This document shows, piece after piece, positions 49,706 through 60,361 of a stretch of DNA of 64,000 nucleotides. The stretch lies in assembly GCA_008704415.1 (NCBI GenBank), contig VXIS01000056.1:1-64000 (forward strand), given 5' to 3'. Source of the DNA: Sphaerosporella brunnea. Lineage: Eukaryota; Ascomycota; Pezizomycetes; Pezizales; Pyronemataceae. The notes under the pieces are model-generated. The model did no database searches. It saw nothing but the letters and a program-made list of their open reading frames with translations, and had not been told where the DNA came from. How positions within the stretch are numbered: position 1 is the first letter of the stretch; each line of letters begins with the position of its first letter. Made by a program: the position numbers and the translations under genes.

Positions 49706-50142
49706 ATGCAACTCACCCACCTCTTCTTCTCCTCTACCCAGACTGCAACACATAGAGGACCCACCAACCACCCCCGAAGTCTCAATTGCGGCTCTCCTAT
49801 CATCGTCATGCTCCACGGCGGCCTTCCTGCTGAGGCGATAGAACGCCATCTTGGCTGGGTCAACTCAGTGCAGAAACTGCGGCCCAACAGCGAGACTTTT
49901 GTTGGCATCACTCAGGTCGAAACCGTAATTGATGCGACTGTATACTTCGGCTTTTTTGACCCTAAGGTTGTAGAGATGATAAGACAGGCTGAAGAGGTAT
50001 GTTTCTTGCGTTAATAGTCAACATAGAAATAGGTCTTTGATTTCGTGTGCCTTAGGTCGAGTGCCACGAAGACCGGTGGCTGCTGATAACATTGTGCGCC
50101 GACAATGCCGTCGGGGGGGATGGAAAGGCGCTCAGTGAATAA
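49706..50142 (+). CDS. Peptidase inhibitor I9-like small protein
   Basis: Exon 49706-49996 and exon 50056-50142, joined across a 59-base GTATGT...CTTAG intron in phase 0, give 125 residues. The region IIVMLHGGLPAEAIERHLGW to YFGFFDPKVVEMIRQAEEV follows the beta-alpha-beta pattern of the I9 domain, known as the propeptide of subtilisins and as stand-alone inhibitors of vacuolar proteinase B. The tail ECHEDRWLLITLCADN matches the last strand after the second helix. No catalytic peptidase domain follows, so it would be a free inhibitor. The first 35 residues before the domain are not conserved-looking and the start could lie elsewhere or in an upstream exon. Assignment is by pattern, not by search. 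Confidence 0.55.
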
Positions 50143-51977
50143 CTGCTTGGTTGCTTAGTTTTCGCGGCTGAATGACAATTATTATTGATGCAATGGTGTC
50201 TTGAGAAAAACCAGCGGGACCCAGTGCCCGATCGCAATCCCGGACAAGCCAAACCCTAGAGGAATGACCAGCCCTCCTTCTTTCGCACCCCTATGTGAGT
50301 TCGCGTTAAACGACGGACGAAACGATACACGCTCCCAAGGGCTCGAACGCAGCGATATGTATGTATCACCGTGCCGCGATTCTGAAACCTCGCCTGTTCG
50401 GATTTGTTGCTGCAGGCTGCAGGCCGGGGGGGGGCGGCCGTGGAAGTGGCATGATCCGGCCGGATAAATACATCTGGGAATGCTATGCTATGCCGTGCTA
50501 TGTAGGCACTGATGATATGTGTGGGGGGGGGTTACATATCCCATCATACATCCCAATCCGGCCGGGCCATCTTTGTTGATATCTTTTCGAAATTCGATTT
50601 CGAATTCGAAGCCGCTGACAAAAGCACAAGCCCTCAAATCAAAGTCCCTGAAACCAACCATCAAACCTCCCGTGCCGGTATCTATGTACCTAGGTAGTTA
50701 ACTGCATATACCTAAGTTCGCATTTTCCGCGCGCGCGCGTTCAAAACCTGCAGCATGCAAACTGCACTGCACGGCACTGCACGCACGGGTTCGCACAACG
50801 TTTGGAACCAACAGAGTTACCAACATACCTCTTGATCTGTCTAGCCCGCTGCGCGCCGGACAGGAAGGTTTCCAACCTCTGCGTGGGGGCGCAACCTATA
50901 TAATACAGAGTACCGCAGCATAAACGAGTACTCTACTTATCCCCACGACATCTCACCACATACGTATAAACCATCCAGGACAGGCCAGATGGTGATGATC
51001 CCGCGGCCCGGCCGCCGATGTATGTGTGTGTACTCTAGAGTATACAACTATGTGTGTATAATTATAATGCACGCACGCACCACAACACACGGCCGAATCG
51101 ATATCGATGCCAGTTCCCAGTCTCCGTTGCAATTGCAGAGCTCATACTCACCGCGCTGGAAATCGCCGTGAAAATCATGCCACTATATATATATATATAT
51201 ATATGCCCAAGCTTGAGATCGAGAATGAATAGACCAGCGCCATTTGAACAGAAGAAGTAGCAGAGCCAATCATTAAATATCACTCGATTTGTATGCACAT
51301 ACTTTCAAGAAATGCTGCAATGCCTCCACTCCAGATTACTTCAGCTCCACGTCGGGGGGAAGACGTAGGAGCGGCCATCTCATCAAGAAAATTAATCACC
51401 CCATCACTAATCACTCATCACTCACCACCCGTCACTCACAAGTTTGAAGCATCAATCATCCACAGTCATTCATTCAAAGTAAAAGGCAAGCAAGACGCAA
51501 GTACTACTAATCACTACCCAAAGATCAGACACACAGAATCAGAAGCACAACGTCCCAAAAAAAAAATTGTGAAGCAACAAAAAGTGCCGCAAATCAACAG
51601 TCTGCACCTCGAAGAAAGTAAGTGAAAACCACCGCCGCCACTGGGGGCAGGCCAAAATCAAAAAGACACGAAAAAATGCAAATCTCAACAACGCCCAGGT
51701 ATAAGCAAGCAAACAACCGCTTCCCCGCCCTAGACAAAGATAGGGAAAAAAAGAAAATCCGTAAAAAGAAAATACGTGGATGAGACATCAATAAAAACAT
51801 TAAGTATATCAAAACTTTTGACTCCGGGAGCGCTCAATCTATAACGACGTCTGAACCAGCCATAACAAAGAGATATAGAGATAAAAAGATACCCGCCATA
51901 GGCAAGAGATAAAGCCATAAAATCAAAAACGCTGGATGGATATCGAAGAGAAATAAAAATGGATAACAGAACGGCCA
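50143..51977. other. Intergenic between convergent genes
   Basis: No gene recognised. Contains a TACCTAGGTA palindrome near 50687 and a (TA)n run at about 51184-51204. A G-rich stretch lies near 50420-50440 and another near 50521. The right part should hold the 3' UTR of the kelch gene. Confidence 0.55.
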
Positions 51978-54827
51978 TTAGTTCGTGCCAGGGTTGACGA
52001 CTACGCTGAAGTGCGAGATCTGGCTGTAGTAGCTGCTGACTGCTAGCTCAAGGATATATGTGTCGTTAAAAACCCGATGTCTGCCAACGAGTCAGGGTAA
52101 AATCCTTGCTGCGAGTGATGGGAATACAACGCACCCGTCGAAACCCCCAATTATAAACAATCTTGAATCGTAAAGTACCGCATAATGATAGCCACGCCCA
52201 GTCGGCGGTACACCATACACCTTTCGGCGGTCCCACTGCATGGTTACTGCAGCAGCATTAGTGCGAGCCCGCACGATCCACAAAACAGATAACATACCAA
52301 GATTCAACAGCAAGACCTCGCTCGAATATTGTACGCCGTCATGACCGCCAATAACAAAGAGATAGCTTCCAATGACCGTAGCCGTATGGCTCAATCTCGA
52401 ATAGCTCTTTTTGATATCGACCATTCTCCAGAGTGCGGTCTCAACATCAAACACCCACACGTCCTTGAAGCAATCATCCCCGTCACTACCGCCGTAGACG
52501 ATAAGTTTGCTCCCCACCATATTGGCAGTGTGGTACCCCCGTGCCTGGGGTTTGATGCTCTCTGCCGCCGTTGAACCTTTGGTGTTGGAGCGAGCGGAAA
52601 CCGCAGACGATGATGGCACTGACGGCGGGGATATCAATTTCCAGCTGAGTTTGCTGAGGTCTGTCACGTCCAGTCTCCAAACGTCGTTGAGGGCACGGAC
52701 TCCATCGCCGCCCCCAAACACGTAGATGCCGTTCTTGTACAAACATGCAGTATGAGCTCGTCGTGGGCAAGGCGTTGGCCCGGGAGCAATCTCTGCCCTG
52801 GTATATTTTGACGTAGTCGTATCGAAGACATAGACGTCGTTGTAATAAACCGGCCCGTCTCCACCGCCGAATATGACAAGCTTGTTGCGGACGGCAGTAC
52901 ACGTCATCGCACGCAGAGGGGGTGGTATCTTGCCGTACACTTCGGGTTTTGACCACGACATTGAATCTGCATCAAATACGTGCATGGCATTGAAGCACGT
53001 GTTTAAATCACAGCCTCCAAACACGTAGATATTACTGCCCACCAGCGTACAGGTGTGTGCTCTCAACGGTTTATGCTCTAAGCCATGCGTGGGGGCCTTG
53101 TACCAGTACATCCCGCTTGCAGGCGCCGGTTCAACCTTTGGAGCAGTTGAAGGGTCTGGGATCGGTGGCTCCAGACTGGGGCGGTTCTTTGCCTTGTTTC
53201 TGGCAGCAACCGAAGCCGCTATTGCCGCTTTCGCGTTTGCATGCCGATCACGCGTTCGCTGTGTACCTAACGGAGTGCTTGTCCTTGCGGTGTGAGCACT
53301 GACCGAAGTACTGGCGATGGATGAATTGCTATCCGAGCGAGACACTGAGCTCAATGTGTTGAGGCTCGTTGAAGGTGCTCTACTGCTTGCTGCGGAGGGC
53401 GTCTGACTTGATTCACCGGATGGCGTCACTTTCCCCGCCAACGACGATAAGCGGGAAGTCCCTGCATCGTCGGATGTCCCTGGAATATCAAGCCCAGCTT
53501 TGGCCCGCATGGATGCCGAGGACACCCCGGCCTTCAACGGCGATGAATTCACCGACCTCGACGACGAAGGTCCCATTGAGCTATGGGGCCGGGACAAGGC
53601 TGAAATTTGCCTGTCGACCACCACAGAGTTGGCCGTCGATGGACGGATGGAGGAAGTCTGCAATTCTAATGGCGGCGGATATCCGGAGCCCCTTGATGAT
53701 CTCTGCTTGGATTGCGCGTGAGCTACCGTCCCCGGCAAACCTCCTTTGGTGGAGCCAGCGGTTGATCGCGTGCCGACTGACGACGTGGTGGACTCTTCAT
53801 CCGATGATAAATCATAATTCGACGACTGAACTCCAGACTGTCCAGATTCCCTGTTGCTCCGCGGTGTACTCAGTCCCCCAACCTCATCCTCTTCCCCGAA
53901 GTCAAATCCCCCATCTCCATTGTCCAACACCGGCGTCATGATTCTCCTGGAATCAGATATTTTCCGAGTAACTCCCACCCGCCTCATTCCGACATCAGCC
54001 GCTGCCTGAACCATAGCGTCGTCGTAATTCTCCGCCATTGGATCCTCCCAGTGGCCTCCCTGAAACTCCCCATCTTCCTCAGCCTGCCGTATTTCCGCCA
54101 GGTTGGCAATGGGTTGGCTCGAAACGTTTCTCACTGGATTATCCAGTATCGACGGCACTGTTGGCGAATCCTCTCCTGGTGTATGCCCGCGGCTCGGTAT
54201 GCTGGCCAACGGAAGTGCCGCGTAACCCCTGGAGGCCAGATCCGAGTAAGAATCCCGCGTCGACAACCCGGCACGGTAGCTGGAGCTGCTGATCGAACTG
54301 CTCGTCGACGCAATTGTAGCTAAGGACACTTGAGAATTGAGCGATGGGAGGGAAGGGGGCCCGCGCGAGTAGGAGGATGTGGGAGTAGCCGCCGATGACG
54401 CTCGACTTCGCGAAGTCGAGGAGACCGAGGTATTGACATTACTCGGGCCATCCTTGCTGTATCGTGACGAACCCGGCAATATCGTTGGCGGAGTAGCACC
54501 CTGTGGCAACGAAGGTCGTCTTCTGCTCCAGGTGTCAGTTATGGAATCAGACAGACGCTTCTTCATGGCTAGGGCGTTCGCAAAGGACGACATTGCGGAG
54601 GACGGGGAAGGAGAAAGAGGGGAAGGGGATGCTGGAGCATCACGGTTCGCATTGGCAGCGCTCGCTCGAGGCGGGTCAGTTGCTGATGCTGTGACGAGTG
54701 AGGGGAGAGAAAGCTTCCAGACGCTGCTGCTCAAAGGCCCAGACACCGAGCTGCCACCCTTCACAGTAGTGCGTGGAGCGTCAGATCGTGGATGTGGGGG
54801 GCTGCTATCGCTGATGGGTGGCCTCAT
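51978..54827 (-). CDS. Kelch-repeat beta-propeller protein with long disordered N-terminus
   Basis: Three exons on the minus strand: 52298-54827, 52135-52246, 51978-52080; introns of 51 and 54 bases; 914 residues. Residues 1 to about 570 are Ser/Thr/Pro-rich, with an acidic part near 300-345 and probably disordered and phosphorylated. From about 573 to the end there are six kelch repeats with the usual GG doublets (YVFGGCD, VIFGGGDG, YVFGGGDG, IVYGGSDG, FVIGGHDG, FIIGGFDG). The final exon closes the last blade (VFNDTYILELA) and is missed if the ORF is read straight through. Kelch propellers bind protein partners; in fungi related proteins act in cell polarity and Ras signalling. The specific role here is unknown. 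The 51-base intron is also stop-free and divisible by three. Confidence 0.92.
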
Positions 54828-57451
54828 GATAGGTGAGGGTTTCCCGGCGGCAAGTAGCCACGCCTCGGACGACCGATCAGGATAGGTAGCTCAGGAACCT
54901 TGGTCTTGAGAGACAGCAGCTGCGGGGGAGGGGGGGTGGAGGGGGTGCGGGAGTGCGGCCAGCCAATGAACCCGGGATATCAGGACGGAGCGGGCGGGCA
55001 AACAGAAAGATGAAGTTTGACGGGACGGATTGAATTGGAAGAAACGGGAACCACCAAACAGCAGTGGAACCAGCAAAAGACAGGGAAAGGGAAGGCAAAA
55101 CAGCTGCGAGAAGATATCGAGTGTTTAGCGGCACGCAGTACTTGGAGCACTGGCACCGGCACTGGCAGCATGGTAGTTTATAATAGAAATGTAACTATCG
55201 AGGACATAGCATAGGGACATAGCATGGAGGTACCGGGGAAGCAAAGAGTGGTACGAGTGGGTACTGATACTTTTCATGAGCAGATGGAACTGGCAACTCA
55301 CACACACCTCGAGTCCGCTGCCGAGCCCGCAGCAGGAGAAGAAGCTGAGGGCGGCATGGAGATAGGCACGGCTATACCTCGTCGCATGCGGAGGGCGTAC
55401 CTTAGAGCCAAAGCAGCTGCCTCTCACGCACAGCGGCACACACGGAGACTTCTGTCTCTTTGGAGACTCCCTTGGAGTTTAGGGAGAGAAGGCTTTTCCG
55501 GGGGGGGGGGGGGGACCGGTGGTGGTGGCGGGCGGGAGGACCTCAGGGGGGGTGAGGGGTGTGGTGGTGGCGGTGGTAGTATGGTAGTAGTAGGTCACGG
55601 CGAATTGCAACGGGCAACGCAAGGACTTTGGCCGATCCAGGGAATGGATTCGCTGAAGCCAGCCAGCGAGGTCGCGCGCAAGGGAGGGAGGTGAAGAATT
55701 GGCGGCCGCTTAGATGGAGAAAAGGGGATCGGTCCGGACGGGGGCTGCTTTTTTTTTTTTTTGTTTTTTTTTTTCCTGTGTAAGGTCCAGCTCTCTCTCT
55801 GTTCCAAGCAGCAGGAGGACAGGACGTCTGTGCGGTTGGGCTGGGCGAGGGGCGGAGGCGGGATTGGGGGGAAAGGGGAAATCCGGCAGAAGGCACAATG
55901 CAAGGGAAAGGAAGGGCAAGAGCCGCTTCGCACTCAAAACAGCGAAATGAAATGAACAGAACGGAGGCTGCGGAACAGCCGTGTTTTATCGTAAGGGTTA
56001 CGTTTGAGGACCCATGAGCAGCGGTGACGTTGATTCTTTTATTGCGGTTGCTACGTTGCTTGCTGTCATCTCTCGCAGTTCGATGGCAGCAGCAGCTGCT
56101 TCTGGGTTTCTTTTTTTTTTCTGTGGGTCTTCTGGAGAGCCGGTCTGAACCAATGTGGATCAGGGCCGTTGTTGCTGCAGTTTCTGCTGCAGTCGCACTT
56201 TGTTCGATCGAGTCTTCTGGAAGCCCGTGATCATCGCTGTCAACTCGCCCCATACTCCGCTCCGACACGCAGCACATCCACCAGTAAGGAAATACATAAC
56301 AAAAAATACAAAAATGAAAATGAAAATAATAAAAATAAAAAAAATAAAAACTCTGGAAGCCTTTTCCCTGCAGGTAAGCACCAGCAGCAGCAGCAGAAGA
56401 GGAAGAAAGAAAAAGAAGCAGAAGCAGGCAGAAAGCCGTTCGCCCGTCTTGTCTTCATGCGCGGCCGTGTGTGTCACACATCCGATCATCGCCTCCACCG
56501 GGCTGCGTCCAAAGAAACGAAAGAAAACGATCCGAGCGAGAGTCAAGAGCCAAGACAACAAAAAGAAGTGGTGATCATGAGCTGCAGTAGAGGAAGGCAG
56601 GAGAAAGTGAGCTGCAGTAGTGTTGAGAAGGGGGCGCAGAACGAATTCGAACGACAGGGGTGGGGCCGCCCTGTGTCCGCCGCTGGAAGCCCGCCAACCA
56701 ACCCAACGAACGACCCCTCCCCCCCCCCACTCACATCGGTGGTACTCTACACTCACCCAGCCATATCTTATCCGTTTGACTATCACACAAAAGAACAAAA
56801 ACACACACACACACACACACACACGGAACTTTGCGCAGAAAGATACCTCTGTCTGCAACGGTGTGCAACACGTCAAGCTCATCATATCCCCCCTAGACGA
56901 GACCCCCAAGAAATTCAGTTGTTATCTGCAAGCTACCTAGTCTGTTTCACATAGAGCGCGGCAGGGAAGTGGCAGCGGAACGAAGCGTGCGAGATAGATA
57001 GATAGATAAACAAACGTCTGGGCCCTGCCGAGCCGAAGGAAACAAATTGGCAACGGCCTTGTGTTGTCCCATGCCCATTCCGGTGGTACAACTTATTGGT
57101 CGAACGTCCATTAGCCGCAGCCGCTACGAGCTCTTCCATCACATGAGAATCGACTGCGAGGAATATCCTGGAGGAATTTGACACTTCGTTCGCTTTGCAC
57201 TCCAGCAGCAGCCTTTGGCCCTTCGCGGACTGTTGATGACCGCCCAGCAGCACATCGAAGGGATGAAGGCTGCTTCTCGTGGGTGCATATGCAAGACACA
57301 TGGCTCGCTCCATCGCAGCAGCATCATCTTCGGGAGATGGAACAGCACGACACGAGCCTATTGCAACCGGGGACTACCCAGAAGATTCGTACAAACGGCG
57401 AGTAGGTAGCTGTCAGTAATTACTCTACTGCGGTGGTACTAATCTAGAGTA
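54828..57451. other. Low-complexity upstream region of the kelch gene
   Basis: Rich in homopolymer and simple repeats: 15 G at 55500-55514, T-runs around 55748-55774 and 56111-56120, a (CA)n run at 56801-56824. Several 150-260 codon frames on both strands overlap each other, have extreme composition and no domain, so none is called. It likely includes a long 5' leader of the kelch gene. Confidence 0.5.
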
Positions 57452-57479
57452 GCACGTACCTACCTAGGTAGGTACGTGC
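57452..57479. repeat. 28-bp perfect palindrome
   Basis: GCACGTACCTACCT followed directly by its exact reverse complement. Intergenic. It shares the TACCTAC core with the palindrome at 46298-46315. Confidence 0.85.
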
Positions 57480-59259
57480 CATAGAAATGTACTCCTTCAG
57501 GCTGGCAATTTTACCGCGTTGGAGAGATGACAGGAGAAAAAAAGCTCGAGCCGATCGCTTATTGCTTATTGCTTATTGCGCACCGTTGCGCTGGACTCTT
57601 GGGAATGTGTGTGTGTGTTTCCAAACGAGAGTTTGCATGCAGATATATGCAAAGCGGCTTGCTTGCTTGTTCGAAGCAAGGAGGTACCCGACTGACCCCC
57701 AACGTTGGGTTTGCTTGCCCTTTGTGTGGGTAACAGGACCAATTTGAGCGAGTTCCGGTGTTTAGACCCGAGGTTTCGGGATTGCGCTGGATGGGATGGG
57801 ATGGGATGGGATGGGATGGGATGGTGTTTGGAGAAACCCATCTAAGCTACCTAAAGTAAGCTCACAGGTTGGAAATCTCAGCCTGCGGGGTAGTCGGTGG
57901 CGGTGGCGTGGTTGAGCGGCACTTTAAACTAAAAGCACTTGCAAGTGAGTGATGGTGCTTCCTGTGTATGCCCGCAATGCTTGCCTATACTGATTTCCCT
58001 CAGCCCGCAGTGTGCAAATGGACTCGAGCTTTGACATGGACGTCGACGTCCAGAAGGCTCAAGAATCCTGCGAGGTATGTATCATAGGAAGACTGTATGC
58101 GAGACCAGTTCCGGCAAGCCTAAGCACTAGTTGATGGCGAAACCAGCTCAAGCCTTTTTTTTTGTGGCTTGAGGTGGGTGCGTGACGCGGATAAAACCAG
58201 TTGAAATGAAGTTTTCCCTGCGGCTTGACCGAGTGATCGTGGAATGAACAAAGCCTATGGAGATTTTTAATCAACCAGCCCAAGGCAGATTATATTCGCC
58301 TGTCCACTCCGTCCTCATAGTGTTGTGCAACACCGGCCAAGAGGCCGCAAAGAATGCTCTGATATCGATAACACCGAGGAAATACAGCAGCTGCAGCAGC
58401 AGCAACGTTAACACTTGAAAACTGGGTACGTACGCAGTCCTTCAATTCCAGCCTGTTGCCAACTGCCGCTTCAGTTCAGTTATCACTCGACATCAGCGAT
58501 TTATTGGCCAAACTTTTGCGCAGGGTTCCGCCAAGGTCCAGCTGAAACAATGGGGCCCCAACCGGGGGGAGATATATATCTCCGGAACAGGAAGCACGGC
58601 AGGAATATGGGAGTTCAGAGTGGGTCCCGACGGATAAGTACATAGCATAGGAACTCTCCCGTGGTTTGAATTTGCCCGGGCAAAGGCTTGTTTTCGGGAT
58701 CGCCGTCTACCCGGCCACAATCGGGAGGTTAATTCGACGATGCCGACTTCACCACTTATCACTCGGTAGATTGTGCCAATCCGCCACGAACAAAGTGGGA
58801 GGGAAAACCCCCTTAGTATCCCGAGAACGCCGTCCAAACTTCTAGAAATGAATAGTTATGCATGAGGAAGACGGATCGGTGGTCCAGATCGCTGGATTTC
58901 CATGTTAATTCGGAGCCACTGTGCGTGGAGAGACATACCGGTCCTTGCACTGAATCCCCCGTTTCGCTTCCGAGGAGGGAGAGGGGGCCTGGCCAATCTC
59001 CAGAAACAAGAACAGAGTTGTTGCTCGGCGCCTCTATCCCATGAGATAGCAGTACACTCCACGATGGCCGGAAGAGCAGGGTTTAAGCTTCATTCCGAAA
59101 AAAACGAATTCTGCGCTTCTAGGGTTAGACCTTTCATTTCTAAGGCCGGGGACATGTCCGGCGAGCAGCAAAACAGACTCCAACTGTATCGTCCTCCGCG
59201 AACCCAATCCGGCCGTCTTAGCCGGATCTCAATACCGACGTCATGAGTGCCAAATCCAG
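57480..59259. other. Intergenic, upstream of the tandem unknown genes
   Basis: Contains an (ATGGG)n pentamer repeat at 57791-57824. An exon-like frame begins at ATG 58018 (MDSSFDMDVDVQKAQESCE) and ends at a GTATGT donor at 58075, but no convincing next exon was found. No gene is called. Confidence 0.45.
57791..57824. repeat. (ATGGG)n pentanucleotide repeat, almost seven copies
   Basis: Six full ATGGG units plus ATGG, uninterrupted, in intergenic DNA. Confidence 0.95.
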
Positions 59260-60117
59260 ATGGCCGCGCCAGCCTCCTTAACCTTGACGCTGCCGCATCA
59301 AATAACGGACCGAATCCAGACGGCACGAAACAACTATGCCGCATCGACGATGACTTCGACCAGCATTGACCTGCATACCCTCCTCCCTGACGTGGCGGCA
59401 GTGGCAAAGCCGCATCCGCTCTCCCACCGCTACCGACACTTCCTCCACAAAACGCCGCACACGCAGTTCTACGCCTTCCCGGACTGTCCCGGCGCCTGCA
59501 CCGCCTGCGAAACCGAAACGCCGATGCTCCACAAATGCACCCGCTGCGCGCTGCTGCTGTGTGTGCCCTGCAGAGACCTGATCACGTCCCAGCTCATCCG
59601 CGGGAACCTCCGCCTGCTGGTCTCGAGGGTTGCGAGGTGGAAGCTCGGGTTTTCCGGCGCCATGTTGAAGCGCGAGGCCGAGGAGGCGCAGCGGATGGGC
59701 GCGTGTGAGAGGAGGAGAAGGCTCGAGCGTAGTGACTCGGATAGCTCGTCTGCGTCTGCGTCTTCGTCGCTGAGGCTCGAGGTGTTCAATTGGATGCTGT
59801 GGGACGAGGATGATGAGGATTTGGAGAGCGATGCCAGCGAGGATAGCGTCTATGATTCCGACTATGAGGCTGGTGAGGCGAAAGAGAGGGAGAGGGAGAG
59901 CGGTGAGTGCATCTTGGTGCAAGGTGGCGGGGTGTTGAAGATGAGGACTGTTGAGGCTGGGGTGAAGGCGGCAGTTGTGGAGACAGTGAAGCTGAAGCCG
60001 ACCCAAAGCTGTGTTGCCGATCGAGGAGGAAAGAAGCAAGAGAAAGAGTCGGAAACGGACGGAGAGGACGGAGGGATGAAGTTGGAGCCGAGTGAGATGG
60101 AATGTATGAGCCTGTAG
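59260..60117 (+). CDS. Hypothetical protein with cysteine-rich putative zinc-binding motif
   Basis: An unspliced frame giving 285 residues; an in-frame Met at codon 31 (MTSTSIDLHTLLPDV) is an equally good start and gives 255. Residues 76-104 contain Cys at about 76, 80, 83, 93, 96, 101 and 104 plus His 91 (pattern CPGACTAC...HKCTRC...CVPC), which could bind one or two zinc ions, like small treble-clef or RING-like folds. This is followed by a basic helix (about 105-160), a Ser/Asp/Glu-rich acidic stretch (about 160-210) and a polar, probably disordered tail. I recognise no named family. Another unknown gene follows 245 bases downstream on the same strand. Confidence 0.55.
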   Translation: MAAPASLTLTLPHQITDRIQTARNNYAASTMTSTSIDLHTLLPDVAAVAKPHPLSHRYRHFLHKTPHTQFYAFPDCPGACTACETETPMLHKCTRCALLLCVPCRDLITSQLIRGNLRLLVSRVARWKLGFSGAMLKREAEEAQRMGACERRRRLERSDSDSSSASASSSLRLEVFNWMLWDEDDEDLESDASEDSVYDSDYEAGEAKERERESGECILVQGGGVLKMRTVEAGVKAAVVETVKLKPTQSCVADRGGKKQEKESETDGEDGGMKLEPSEMECMSL

Positions 60118-60361
60118 TGGTTCATGAGATGCGACTCGACGCTCTCATTAGCAGTTCAAGATCAATCAAGCTTCAGAATGCATTTTGGATATGAGTGCTC
60201 AAACCCTCTTACCCCAAGCGGCGCCGCACTTCTTACGACCTCGCCGCCACCTACTTCCTTTCCCTTTACCATCCCATCACACCTCATCCCCTTCGCCATT
60301 ACCATCTCGACAGCGTCGAATATCGCCGCCCATATTACAGCCCCCTCTCAATATTCAAACC

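Noticed and set aside
55543..56954. Frames of about 245-260 codons on both strands
   Set aside because: They overlap each other, consist largely of Lys, Ser, Pro and homopolymer translations and lie in simple-repeat DNA.
57791..57824. Telomere-like repeat
   Set aside because: The unit is ATGGG, not the TTAGGG repeat usual in filamentous ascomycetes, and it lies inside a chromosome arm between genes.
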